Below are positions 1 through 6,211 of a stretch of 7,242 nucleotides of DNA, one piece after another. This stretch comes from Pseudomonadales bacterium (GTDB lineage: Bacteria; Pseudomonadota; Gammaproteobacteria; Pseudomonadales; Azotimanducaceae), in contig JAKUTI010000131.1 of the NCBI GenBank assembly GCA_022448765.1, positions 1 through 7,242 on the forward strand, read 5' to 3'. Position numbers and translations under genes: made by a program. Numbering within the stretch: the first letter of the stretch is position 1; each line of letters starts with the position of its first letter. Below the pieces are notes generated by a model. The model was not told the origin of the DNA. It made no database searches and saw only the letters and a program-made list of their open reading frames with translations.

Positions 1-455
1 TCAGACAGCATCAGTTCGATAAAGTGGAAATGGTCGCGTACGCAAGGCCCGAAGAATCTTGGGATGTGCACGAAGCACTGACATTGCATGCAGAAGAGGT
101 TTTGAAACGTCTTGGGTTGCCCTACCGTACGATGTTGCTGTGCACGGGCGACATGGGTTTCGCTTCAGCAAAGACCTATGATGTTGAGGTGTGGCTGCCT
201 GGGCAGAACGGATACCGAGAAATTTCCAGTTGTAGTAATACGGAGGCTTTCCAGGCACGACGAGCCGGGATTCGATTTCGGCGTGAGGGAAAAGGAAAGC
301 CAGAATATGTGCATACGCTGAACGGTTCTGGCGTTGCCGTGGGTCGCGCATTGCTTGCCATTCTTGAGAACGGTCAGCAACGGGATGGGTCGGTCGTCAT
401 CCCGCCCGTATTACGGTCTTACATGGGCGGCCAGGAGGTTATAGAGCCAGGGTAG
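1..455 (+). CDS. serS: Seryl-tRNA synthetase, C-terminal part (5' end outside window)
   Basis: Class II aminoacyl-tRNA synthetase that charges tRNA-Ser with serine in the cytoplasm. The open frame runs into the window edge (first full codon at base 3, stop TAG at 453-455), so about 150 C-terminal residues are visible. They match the catalytic core: the motif 2 region begins with RQHQFDKVEM, then come TGDMGFASAKTYDVEVW and EISSCSN (visible residues 73-79, serine/ATP pocket), and motif 3 NGSGVAVGRAL with its arginine at visible residue 115. The end, VIPPVLRSYMGG, is typical of bacterial SerS. The internal GTG at 24 and ATG at 30 are not starts, because the SerS match continues upstream of them. 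A tRNA-Ser gene follows 14 bp downstream on the same strand, so enzyme and substrate may share a transcript. Confidence 0.97.
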   Translation, partial: RQHQFDKVEMVAYARPEESWDVHEALTLHAEEVLKRLGLPYRTMLLCTGDMGFASAKTYDVEVWLPGQNGYREISSCSNTEAFQARRAGIRFRREGKGKPEYVHTLNGSGVAVGRALLAILENGQQRDGSVVIPPVLRSYMGGQEVIEPG

Positions 456-469
456 TTTCAGAAGGTTAT

Positions 470-559
470 GGAGGGATGGCCGAGCGGTTGAAGGCGACGG
501 TCTTGAAAATCGTTAGCGGGGTAACTCGCTCCAGGGTTCGAATCCCTGTCCCTCCGCCA
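470..559 (+). tRNA. tRNA-Ser (anticodon UGA)
   Basis: A complete cloverleaf can be drawn. The acceptor GGAGGGA (470-476) pairs with TCCCTCC, followed by discriminator G (556) and a genome-encoded CCA (557-559). The anticodon stem ACGGT/ATCGT encloses the 7-base loop CTTGAAA with anticodon TGA at 504-506. A long variable arm (AGCG...CGCT), the class II hallmark of serine tRNA, is followed by a T arm CAGGG/CCCTG with loop TTCGAAT. It reads UCA and other UCN codons. Total length is 90 bases including CCA. It lies 14 bp after serS and may be cotranscribed with it. No GC-rich hairpin terminator follows, only a short T/A-rich stretch. Confidence 0.97.
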
Positions 560-570
560 TTTTATATTCC

Positions 571-780
571 GAGCCGATCAACTACCTGGGTCTGCGAAGC
601 ACGCAGATCATGGAATGTGCGCTAACCCACTTCCCAGGCGTGGTCGTGGTTGTCAGCCACGGTCGATTGTTCATCGACAAGGTCGCCACACGGCTGATCG
701 TGTTCGAGGCCGATGGAAAGATCGAGGTTGTTAACGGGAACTGGACCGCTAGGTTCACCCAGCGCACGCCAGCTGGCTAA
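571..780 (+). pseudogene. Remnant of ABC-F ATPase C-terminal end
   Basis: The frame from 571 to TAA at 778-780 reads EPINYLGLRSTQIMECAL, then VVVVVSHGRLFIDKVATRL, VFEADGKIEVVNGNWT. This matches the end of the second nucleotide-binding domain of duplicated-ATPase ABC-F proteins (Uup/EttA type, ribosome-associated), where the usual text is DEPTNHLDL...VVSHDRFFIDKVA. Key positions are changed: the Walker B aspartate before EP is serine, the D-loop aspartate is glycine (NYLG for NHLD), and SHD is SHG, although the switch histidine remains. Everything upstream of Walker B (first ATPase domain, linker, Walker A, signature) is absent, because the fragment starts 11 bp after the tRNA. No convincing start codon or ribosome site is present. 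I read it as a decayed relic, probably left by recombination at the tRNA. A short expressed ORF from ATG 610 cannot be excluded but looks unlikely. Confidence 0.8.
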
Positions 781-827
781 GATGCAGTGGCGGTGGGTGT
801 GGGGCAGCATGCCTGATATGTAATTGG

Positions 828-1235
828 CTATTTCCACCCACTCGATTTTCGTGTGAAGCGGGCAGGCAATGCTGGTTTGCGCTCGGGGAGAGGTTCTGAT
901 TCTCCGGCCGCCTCCGCAATCTCTCTCTCAAGCTCTTCTTCGTTGGGCAATCCTGAGAATTGTTCTGCGAACATCATTGAATGTTGAGAAGGAATCTCAA
1001 ATTTTTTACCGCAGGTCGTGCACGTGACATGGTCATCAAGACGCACCAGGTAGTCACGTAGTTTGTCGAATTTCTCGCGATCATCCCGGCTTGCACCGGG
1101 CGGGAGTTTGGATTTCTTGGAATGGAGCACCCACTGAACGTTATAGCTACCTGTCCGTTGGCACTTGGGGCACTGATACTTCCCCGAGCGAGTTTGTGGT
1201 TTTTTGTTGAAAAGAGCTTGTTCGTCAAGAGGCAT
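828..1235 (-). CDS. Hypothetical zinc-ribbon-like protein (two CxxC pairs)
   Basis: A 135-residue protein that I do not recognise by name. Two cysteine pairs, CPKC (22-25) and CTTC followed by GKKF (72-79), are spaced as in a zinc ribbon with a long insert, so one bound zinc is likely. The insert is basic and charged (HSKKSKLPPG, RDDREKFDKLRDYL). The C-terminal third is acidic (EEELEREIAEAAGESE, about 98-113) and ends in a proline/basic tail, probably disordered. There is no signal peptide or membrane segment, so it is presumably cytoplasmic. A nucleic-acid or protein-binding role is possible but unproven. The ATG at 1233-1235 has only a weak ribosome site (AGAAG four bases upstream). It is transcribed divergently from the hydrolase gene and converges on the ABC-F remnant. 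Confidence 0.75.
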   Translation of the reverse strand: MPLDEQALFNKKPQTRSGKYQCPKCQRTGSYNVQWVLHSKKSKLPPGASRDDREKFDKLRDYLVRLDDHVTCTTCGKKFEIPSQHSMMFAEQFSGLPNEEELEREIAEAAGESEPLPERKPALPARFTRKSSGWK

Positions 1236-1405
1236 GTGCTTCTAATGGTAACAAAGCAAAATCGATGGTTTCAGAAATGGTCCTTTCTTTAAGGTCGATA
1301 GTAGAGGCAAGTTCGCATAATATTTAGCGTGTTAGCAGAGGTCCGATAACGCATGCTAACCGGTTTCACCAAACAGGATTCGTTTACATAAGAGGGTCGC
1401 CACCA
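1236..1405. promoter_or_regulatory. Divergent intergenic region, probable promoters
   Basis: This 170 bp AT-richer spacer separates two divergent genes, so promoters for both must lie in or near it. A CATAAT hexamer at 1316-1321 (plus) overlaps TATTAT on the minus strand (1317-1322). Either could serve as a -10 element, but I see no good -35 at proper spacing for either. TTAGC occurs twice (1324-1328, 1332-1336) and again inverted as GCTAA (1355-1359), giving the inverted repeat GTTAGC/GCTAAC (1331-1336/1355-1360), a candidate operator. The hydrolase ribosome site AGAGGG lies at 1391-1396, nine bases before its ATG. Confidence 0.35.
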
Positions 1406-2293
1406 ATGACTGAACAAGACAAAATTGATCCACGGATTTTCGATCTTTACGACGAGTATTGCCATGGCCACATTGATCGGCGCGAGTTCTTAAATCGGGC
1501 AGCTGTAATGACAGTTGGCGGCGTCTCAGCGTTGTGGATGGCGCAGGCATTAATGCCTCGCTATGCGGAAGCGCAGACGATTTCCTTTACCGATCCTCGT
1601 ATGACAGGTACGTACGTTGAGTATCCATCGCCAGGCGGTACGTCGGGCACTATGCGTGGGTATCTTGTCCAACCAACCGGAGAGGGTCCCTTTCCTGCGG
1701 TATTGGTGATTCATGAGAACCGTGGATTAAATCCTCATATTGAAGACGTGGCACGACGCGCGGCCGTCGCTGGTTTTTTGGCATTGGCACCCGACGGATT
1801 GTCACCTGTGGGCGGCTATCCTGGAAATGACGATGATGGACGAGAACTACAACGGGGTCTTGTTCCTGCAGAACTCGACCAAGACATGATTAACAGCGCG
1901 AACTATCTCAAATCGCACGAGTTGTCGAACGGTCGCCTTGGCGCGACTGGCTTTTGCTGGGGTGGGGGGATGACCAATCGACTCGCGGTTGAGTTGGGAA
2001 GTGACCTTCAGGCAGGTGTACCGTTTTATGGGGTGTCTGCAGCGAGTGACGATGTGCCTCGCATTGACGCGTCGCTTATGGTGATCTACGCAGATTCGGA
2101 CCCGCGGATAAACGCGATGTGGCCCGAGTATGAGAGAGCATTACAATCGAATAACGTGTCGCATGAGATGCACATGTTCGACGGGACGTTGCACGGGTTT
2201 CACAATAATTCGACACCACGGTATAACGAAGCTGCAGCAGCGCTGGCCTGGAACCGCACGGTTGGTTTCTTTCGTAACCACCTGGTGGTGTAA
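1406..2293 (+). CDS. Tat-exported dienelactone hydrolase family protein (YghX-like)
   Basis: An alpha/beta hydrolase of 295 residues in the dienelactone hydrolase (DLH) family, predicted to hydrolyse an ester or lactone outside the cytoplasm. Residues 24-29 DRREFL form a twin-arginine motif (R25, R26), followed by a hydrophobic stretch and a likely signal peptidase site after AEA (54-56). The mature domain has HENRG (103-107, glutamate equivalent to DLH E36), the nucleophile elbow GFCWGGG with Cys184, a probable catalytic Asp232 (DSDPRI) and His263 (LHGFHN), giving the Cys-Asp-His triad typical of DLH rather than serine. The text APDGLSPVGGYPGNDD and the HGFHNNSTPRY ending closely match E. 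coli YghX as I remember it. ATG 1406 is supported by AGAGGG at 1391-1396. It converges on the FMN oxidase cluster. The natural substrate is unknown. Confidence 0.93.
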   Translation: MTEQDKIDPRIFDLYDEYCHGHIDRREFLNRAAVMTVGGVSALWMAQALMPRYAEAQTISFTDPRMTGTYVEYPSPGGTSGTMRGYLVQPTGEGPFPAVLVIHENRGLNPHIEDVARRAAVAGFLALAPDGLSPVGGYPGNDDDGRELQRGLVPAELDQDMINSANYLKSHELSNGRLGATGFCWGGGMTNRLAVELGSDLQAGVPFYGVSAASDDVPRIDASLMVIYADSDPRINAMWPEYERALQSNNVSHEMHMFDGTLHGFHNNSTPRYNEAAAALAWNRTVGFFRNHLVV

Positions 2294-2427
2294 TCAGGGC
2301 CTGTCTGTGTGCGCGTTCGATAATTCCTGAGAGACACGCAACGCATCAGGTGTATCCAGACCAAGCAGTGAATGAAGCGGCGTACGCGTAATCGGTAGAT
2401 ACCGGAAAACAACCAACACCGATGCAA

Positions 2428-2441
2428 ACGGTGGTTACCGT
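2428..2441 (-). repeat. Small perfect hairpin at oxidase stop codon
   Basis: ACGGT (2428-2432) and ACCGT (2437-2441) form a perfect 5-bp stem with a 4-base loop, and the stop codon of the minus-strand gene (2435-2437) lies inside it. It competes with an overlapping hairpin CACCG/CGGTG (2417-2421/2429-2433), and a third CGGT/ACCG pair lies at 2393-2404. On the minus strand no proper U-run follows, only TTT and later TTTT, so a role as the terminator between the two convergent genes is weak. I see no better terminator in 2294-2434. Confidence 0.3.
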
Positions 2442-3487
2442 GAATCAATACGCACTAATGCCCGATCGATCATGTCAATTTTTGGGCGTCCTGACGCTGC
2501 CATGTTACGCGCGAGTTCATTGATCAATAGGTAGAGCGCTCGTTCAACACCATCCGCCCCGTAAGCGGCTAATCCCCACATGATTGGACGCGCAAGCATC
2601 ACAGCCTTGGCACCGAGCGCCAGTCCTTTAAGAATGTCGCTTCCGCGTTTAAAGCCGCCATCAACAAGCACTGGGGCCCGGTCACCTATACCATCGGCAA
2701 TTTCTGGCAGGACATCAATGGGTAGCACACCGCTGAACCCAACCGCACCGCCGTGGTTCGACACAACAAGGCCAGTTGCGCCGTGGTCAAGCGTTCTACG
2801 TGCATCATCTAGGTTCATGACACCTTTGACGATGACCGGAACGCCTGCACTTTGAGAGAGTTCCTCAATGTCATTCCATTGCACGGCGACGGGAGCACCT
2901 TCAGAAGACACACCAACCGTGACGCAGAGGATTTCGCATCCGGCATTGGTGGCTTCGGCGACGTCTGCCCGAACAGCTCCGAGGTCATCGTCTGCGTAGA
3001 CCTGGAACCAAAGCGGTTGTGTGGTTTCTGCGGCAATTTGCGCGATGGGATAACTTGCACTCCGTGTTGCCACCATGATGGTTTGGGACGCACTAGACCC
3101 TCTCGCTGTCGCCAGTTCTCCCTCATCGTGGAGGTCGCCTTGACGGCTAACGGGTCCCACGATGATTGGTGCAAACATGGAGTGTCCAAATAATTCTGTG
3201 GTCAGATCGAGATCCATGGCATACACCATGAGACGTTGACGAAAAGTCATTTTGTCGAAAGAACCACGCGCGCTACTTTTTAATGAGTCAAATTGCATGG
3301 GAGCGAGCACAAGTTCTGCCATTTGCTCAAATTCTGGCGCGGCATAAATTTCTTCCACCGGGCCACGGCGTATCGCCGGGAGTCCATCCTGGCCAGCTGC
3401 CGCCGCAAGAGGGCGAGTGAAGTAATTACCGACCTGTCGAATAGCGTTGCGTCTACGAAGAGTGTCCTTCTCGTTTTGTTTGGTCAT
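2435..3487 (-). CDS. Divergent FMN-dependent alpha-hydroxy-acid dehydrogenase homologue, active site depleted
   Basis: A 350-residue TIM-barrel protein of the glycolate oxidase/lactate oxidase family. FMN-binding features persist: WFQVY (160-164), VIVKGV with Lys221, VVSNHGG with His245, and the phosphate-binding DGGFKRGSD (276-284) and ARP (299-301). Relative to spinach glycolate oxidase, however, Tyr24 is Ser68, Asp157 is Gly192 (CVTVG), and the substrate-carboxylate Arg257 is Ala248 (HGGA for HGGR). The stretch from Asp157 to the lysine is 29 residues instead of about 73, so the active-site lid loop is missing. Normal 2-hydroxy-acid oxidation is therefore doubtful. The protein may be a non-catalytic partner, or may act on another substrate. 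Its ATG overlaps the upstream stop (ATGA, 3484-3487) with no strong ribosome site, indicating translational coupling. The N-terminus has RRR but no clear hydrophobic signal segment. Confidence 0.9.
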   Translation of the reverse strand: MTKQNEKDTLRRRNAIRQVGNYFTRPLAAAAGQDGLPAIRRGPVEEIYAAPEFEQMAELVLAPMQFDSLKSSARGSFDKMTFRQRLMVYAMDLDLTTELFGHSMFAPIIVGPVSRQGDLHDEGELATARGSSASQTIMVATRSASYPIAQIAAETTQPLWFQVYADDDLGAVRADVAEATNAGCEILCVTVGVSSEGAPVAVQWNDIEELSQSAGVPVIVKGVMNLDDARRTLDHGATGLVVSNHGGAVGFSGVLPIDVLPEIADGIGDRAPVLVDGGFKRGSDILKGLALGAKAVMLARPIMWGLAAYGADGVERALYLLINELARNMAASGRPKIDMIDRALVRIDSR

Positions 3488-4671
3488 GGGAAGTTCGTCC
3501 GAACAATACTGCTATTAATCGATTTGATGTCACGACACCCTGCCGCCGCCATCGCGTGTACCAGTTCTGCATTGATAATCTCGATGACCTTTTGTGCGCC
3601 TTGTTCCCCAAAGGCACCAAGTCCCCACCGGGAGGCGCGTCCGAGACAGACTGCGTCAGCACCGAGAGCCAGTGCTTTAAGAACATCGCTCCCTCGACGG
3701 AAACCACTATCGATAAGGACTGGCACACGACCGTTGACAGCGTCGACCACTTCTTCAAGTACTTCGAGCGTCGAGGGGCCGTAATCGATAGCACGCGCGC
3801 CATGATTCGACACGACGATGCCTTCGACACCATGTTCTAGGCATTTTTTTGCGCCTTCGCCAGTCAGGATACCTTTGGCAAGGATTGGCACGTCAATCAT
3901 CGAACGGAGATCATCGAACAGTTTCCACTCATACCACAGCCGTCCCTCTCCGACGCCATAGGGGTTACTGGTTTCTCGTCTACGTCGGGGACTGCGCACC
4001 GCACCCCCGAGATGAAAGTCATGTAAATCGCGTTCGTAGTACGAACCTTGTTGATCAATCGTGACAACAACGGTCTGTGCTCCCACGGCTTGACCATCCG
4101 CGAGCGGTTGCCGGTTTGCCTCAATATCTTGCCGAGCGTACAGCTGGTACCAAAGCGGACCTTCCGCCGCGTCGGCGATCCTGGTGAAGGGGAAACTGGA
4201 AGCGTTGCTCACAATCATCGTGGTGTCTGTTGTTGTTGCCGCGCGGTACATACCGAGTTCGCCGTCAGGATGCAGGTCGCGTTGGCGAGAAGTGGGGGCG
4301 AGCATAATTGGGCTTTTCATCGGCAACCCAAAAATTTCCGTAGACGTATCAACATCTTCAACGGACACGCCGCCTTGTCCTACAAGTTCGACCCAGTCGA
4401 AAGCGTCACGATTTCGCATGAGGGTAAACTCGGAGTCGGTACCGTGCGCGGTGTAGTCGTAAATCGACAACGGAACATTGGCTTTGAAAACAGGCTCAAA
4501 GTCGAATGCGGTCAACATTTCGTTAAACCCAAGATGGCGACGGTGTTGATCGAGAGGCCACGGATCTCGCTGCGCATGTAAGAGCGGAGATGCGGCGAGA
4601 AACGATACGAGTCCGGAGAGCGCTTCCCGCCTGGTAAATCCTTGACGCCACTGGTTGAGCAATTTAGTCAC
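3484..4671 (-). CDS. Tat-exported FMN-dependent alpha-hydroxy-acid oxidase/dehydrogenase (copy 2)
   Basis: This 395-residue enzyme of the glycolate/lactate oxidase family oxidises a 2-hydroxy acid to the 2-keto acid using FMN, passing electrons to oxygen or a respiratory acceptor. The N-terminus has TRREAL with R14-R15, a hydrophobic stretch (about 18-32) and LHA-Q at 31-34, a Tat signal peptide, so the folded flavoprotein should be exported. The active site is complete: Tyr73 (YDYTAHG), Tyr178 (WYQLY), Asp206 (VTIDQQ), Lys266 (LAKG), His290 and Arg293 (SNHGAR), and FMN phosphate site DSGFRRGSD (321-329) with GR (344-345). The start is GTG 4671, chosen for the strong upstream ribosome site and equal length with its paralogue. 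It is about 85% identical to the 4827-6014 gene by eye count (335/395, no gaps) and is coupled by ATGA to the next gene. The substrate is unknown. Confidence 0.94.
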   Translation of the reverse strand: MTKLLNQWRQGFTRREALSGLVSFLAASPLLHAQRDPWPLDQHRRHLGFNEMLTAFDFEPVFKANVPLSIYDYTAHGTDSEFTLMRNRDAFDWVELVGQGGVSVEDVDTSTEIFGLPMKSPIMLAPTSRQRDLHPDGELGMYRAATTTDTTMIVSNASSFPFTRIADAAEGPLWYQLYARQDIEANRQPLADGQAVGAQTVVVTIDQQGSYYERDLHDFHLGGAVRSPRRRRETSNPYGVGEGRLWYEWKLFDDLRSMIDVPILAKGILTGEGAKKCLEHGVEGIVVSNHGARAIDYGPSTLEVLEEVVDAVNGRVPVLIDSGFRRGSDVLKALALGADAVCLGRASRWGLGAFGEQGAQKVIEIINAELVHAMAAAGCRDIKSINSSIVRTNFP

Positions 4672-4677
4672 GGTGAC

Positions 4678-4685
4678 TCCTTCCT
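4678..4685 (-). promoter_or_regulatory. Strong ribosome binding site supporting a GTG start
   Basis: On the minus strand AGGAAGGA, continuing GT, precedes GTG (4669-4671) by a few bases. With no in-frame ATG nearby, this fixes the GTG as the start of the copy 2 oxidase. The remaining spacer, 4672-4826 (155 bp), has no clear terminator for the upstream gene. A CATAAT on the minus strand near 4748-4753 could be a -10, but it lacks a good -35, so readthrough from the upstream oxidase is the simpler reading. Confidence 0.7.
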
Positions 4686-4826
4686 AACAATCTCTTCGGG
4701 ACCATCCTAGCGACAAAATGAAAAGACGGCCTTGTAAATTAGCCGAATTATGCCAAAAGAGCACGATTCGTAATTGCGCCGATGGATGAATCGCTTTTTA
4801 CCCGTTCCGAACCGGATAACGCATCT

Positions 4827-6014
4827 TCATGCGAAATTGGTCCTGACAATACTTCGGTCGATCGATTGAATATCACGACACCCTGCTGCCGCCATCGCAT
4901 GCACGAGCTCCGCATGGATGATTTCAATGACTTTTTGGGCGCCTTGTTCTCCAAAGGCACCGAGTCCCCACCGTGCCGCACGTCCGAGGCAGACGGCATC
5001 AGCGCCGAGAGCCAGTGCTTTAAGGACATCGCTTCCGCGGCGGAAACCACTGTCGATCAGCACCGGCACACGACCGTTGACAGCCTCAACGACTTCCTCA
5101 AGGACTTCAAGCGTCGAGGGTCCGTAGTCAATTGCGCGACCGCCATGATTCGACACCACGATGCCTTCAACGCCGTGGTCGAGACATTTTTTTGCACCCT
5201 CACCGGTGAGGATGCCTTTCGCCAGAATTGGAACATCAACCAACGCTCTTAGGTCGTCGAAGAGTTTCCATTCATACCAGAGCCGTCCCTCTCCGACGCC
5301 ATACGGATTACTGGTTTCTCGTCTTTGCCTGGGACCGCGCACCGCACCCCCGAGATGAAAGTCATGGGCCGAGCGGTCATAGAGTGACGTTTGCTGGTCA
5401 ATGGTGACGACTATCGTCTGCGCCCCTGCGGCTTGGCCATCTGCGAGTGGCTGGCGGTTTGCCTCAATATCTTGACTAGCGTAGAGCTGATACCAGAGCG
5501 GTCCTTCTGCAGCATCGGCGATGCGAGGAAACGGAAAGCTGGAGTTATCACTGACAATCATTGCGGAGTCCGTTGTTGTCGCGGCACGATACATGCCGAG
5601 TTCGCCGTCGGGGTGCAGATCACGTTGCCGAGCGGTTGGAGCTACCATGATTGGATTTTTGAGTGGAACGCCTAACACCGTCGTTGACGTGTCAACCTGG
5701 TCGGGGTTTACGCCGCCGCCGCTAACAAGTTCGACCCAGTCAAACACATCCCGATTTCGTCGAAGCGTAAACTCAGAGTCGGTGCCGTGCGCGGTGTAGT
5801 CATAGACGGATAACGGGACATTCGCTCGAAAAACCGGCTCAAAATCAAAAGCGGTAAGCATTTCATTGAATCCAAGCATGCGTCGATGGTCGCCCAACGG
5901 CCACGGGTCGCGTTGCGCATGAAGCAACGGAGATGACGCCAGGAACGTGGCTAACCCACATAGGGCTTCGCGCCTGGAAAAACCACGTCGCCAAGTTTCT
6001 TCTTGTTGACCCAC
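4827..6014 (-). CDS. Tat-exported FMN-dependent alpha-hydroxy-acid oxidase/dehydrogenase (copy 1)
   Basis: A 395-residue tandem paralogue of the 3484-4671 gene, from the FMN-dependent 2-hydroxy-acid oxidase family (glycolate oxidase, lactate oxidase, mandelate dehydrogenase). A Tat signal is visible: SRREAL with R14-R15, a hydrophobic stretch and likely cleavage around LHA-Q (31-34). Family catalytic residues are all present: Tyr73, Tyr178, Asp206, Lys266, His290 and Arg293 (SNHGGR), plus DSGFRRGSD (321-329) and GR (344-345) for the FMN phosphate. D206 to K266 spans 60 residues, somewhat shorter than the 73 of glycolate oxidase, so a modified lid loop is present, rich in arginine (about 226-232). 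The start is GTG 6014 with AGGAGG four bases upstream. It probably leads a three-gene unit with the two downstream homologues. Most differences from copy 2 lie in the signal peptide and residues 100-120. Substrate and electron acceptor are not evident. Confidence 0.94.
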   Translation of the reverse strand: MGQQEETWRRGFSRREALCGLATFLASSPLLHAQRDPWPLGDHRRMLGFNEMLTAFDFEPVFRANVPLSVYDYTAHGTDSEFTLRRNRDVFDWVELVSGGGVNPDQVDTSTTVLGVPLKNPIMVAPTARQRDLHPDGELGMYRAATTTDSAMIVSDNSSFPFPRIADAAEGPLWYQLYASQDIEANRQPLADGQAAGAQTIVVTIDQQTSLYDRSAHDFHLGGAVRGPRQRRETSNPYGVGEGRLWYEWKLFDDLRALVDVPILAKGILTGEGAKKCLDHGVEGIVVSNHGGRAIDYGPSTLEVLEEVVEAVNGRVPVLIDSGFRRGSDVLKALALGADAVCLGRAARWGLGAFGEQGAQKVIEIIHAELVHAMAAAGCRDIQSIDRSIVRTNFA

Positions 6015-6018
6015 AATG

Positions 6019-6024
6019 CCTCCT
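6019..6024 (-). promoter_or_regulatory. Ribosome binding site supporting a GTG start
   Basis: A perfect AGGAGG on the minus strand sits four bases before GTG (6012-6014), and no in-frame ATG competes. The rest of the 6015-6211 spacer (197 bp) holds no recognisable gene and no convincing terminator after the propeller gene. A promoter for the oxidase unit may lie here, but I cannot assign its boxes. Confidence 0.65.
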
Positions 6025-6211
6025 AACTACGGTCTAAAGGCTCACCCTACATATGCCAATCCACGGATGACCGAGACGAGTGACTAGGCCTGATCGAAAA
6101 GGATGCTGTTCTTCCGTGTAAGGATAGAGCAGTTCGATGCGAGGGGCGAGTTCTTAGATCAGTGAAGCCATTCTCGCTATTCGACGTGCCAATCGATCAG
6201 TTGAACGACCC

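Noticed and set aside
610..780. Possible short functional gene starting at ATG 610
   Set aside because: The frame continues the ABC-F match upstream of that ATG, and there is no ribosome binding site. A relic is the better reading.
4748..4753. Minus-strand CATAAT as promoter of copy 2 oxidase
   Set aside because: The -10 resemblance is good, but upstream TTACGA is a poor -35 at only 15 bp spacing, so I did not call a promoter.
3293..5252. Long plus-strand open frames at 3293-3784, 4048-4581 and 4782-5252, opposite the oxidase genes
   Set aside because: Their translations are low-complexity or cysteine/arginine-rich with no family resemblance, and they lie wholly antisense to well-supported genes. 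They reflect codon bias of the minus-strand genes, and similar frames recur in both duplicates for that reason.
6090..6200. CTGATCG (6090-6096) and inverted CGATCAG (6194-6200)
   Set aside because: A 7-bp match about 100 bp apart is expected by chance, and it has no terminator or operator character.
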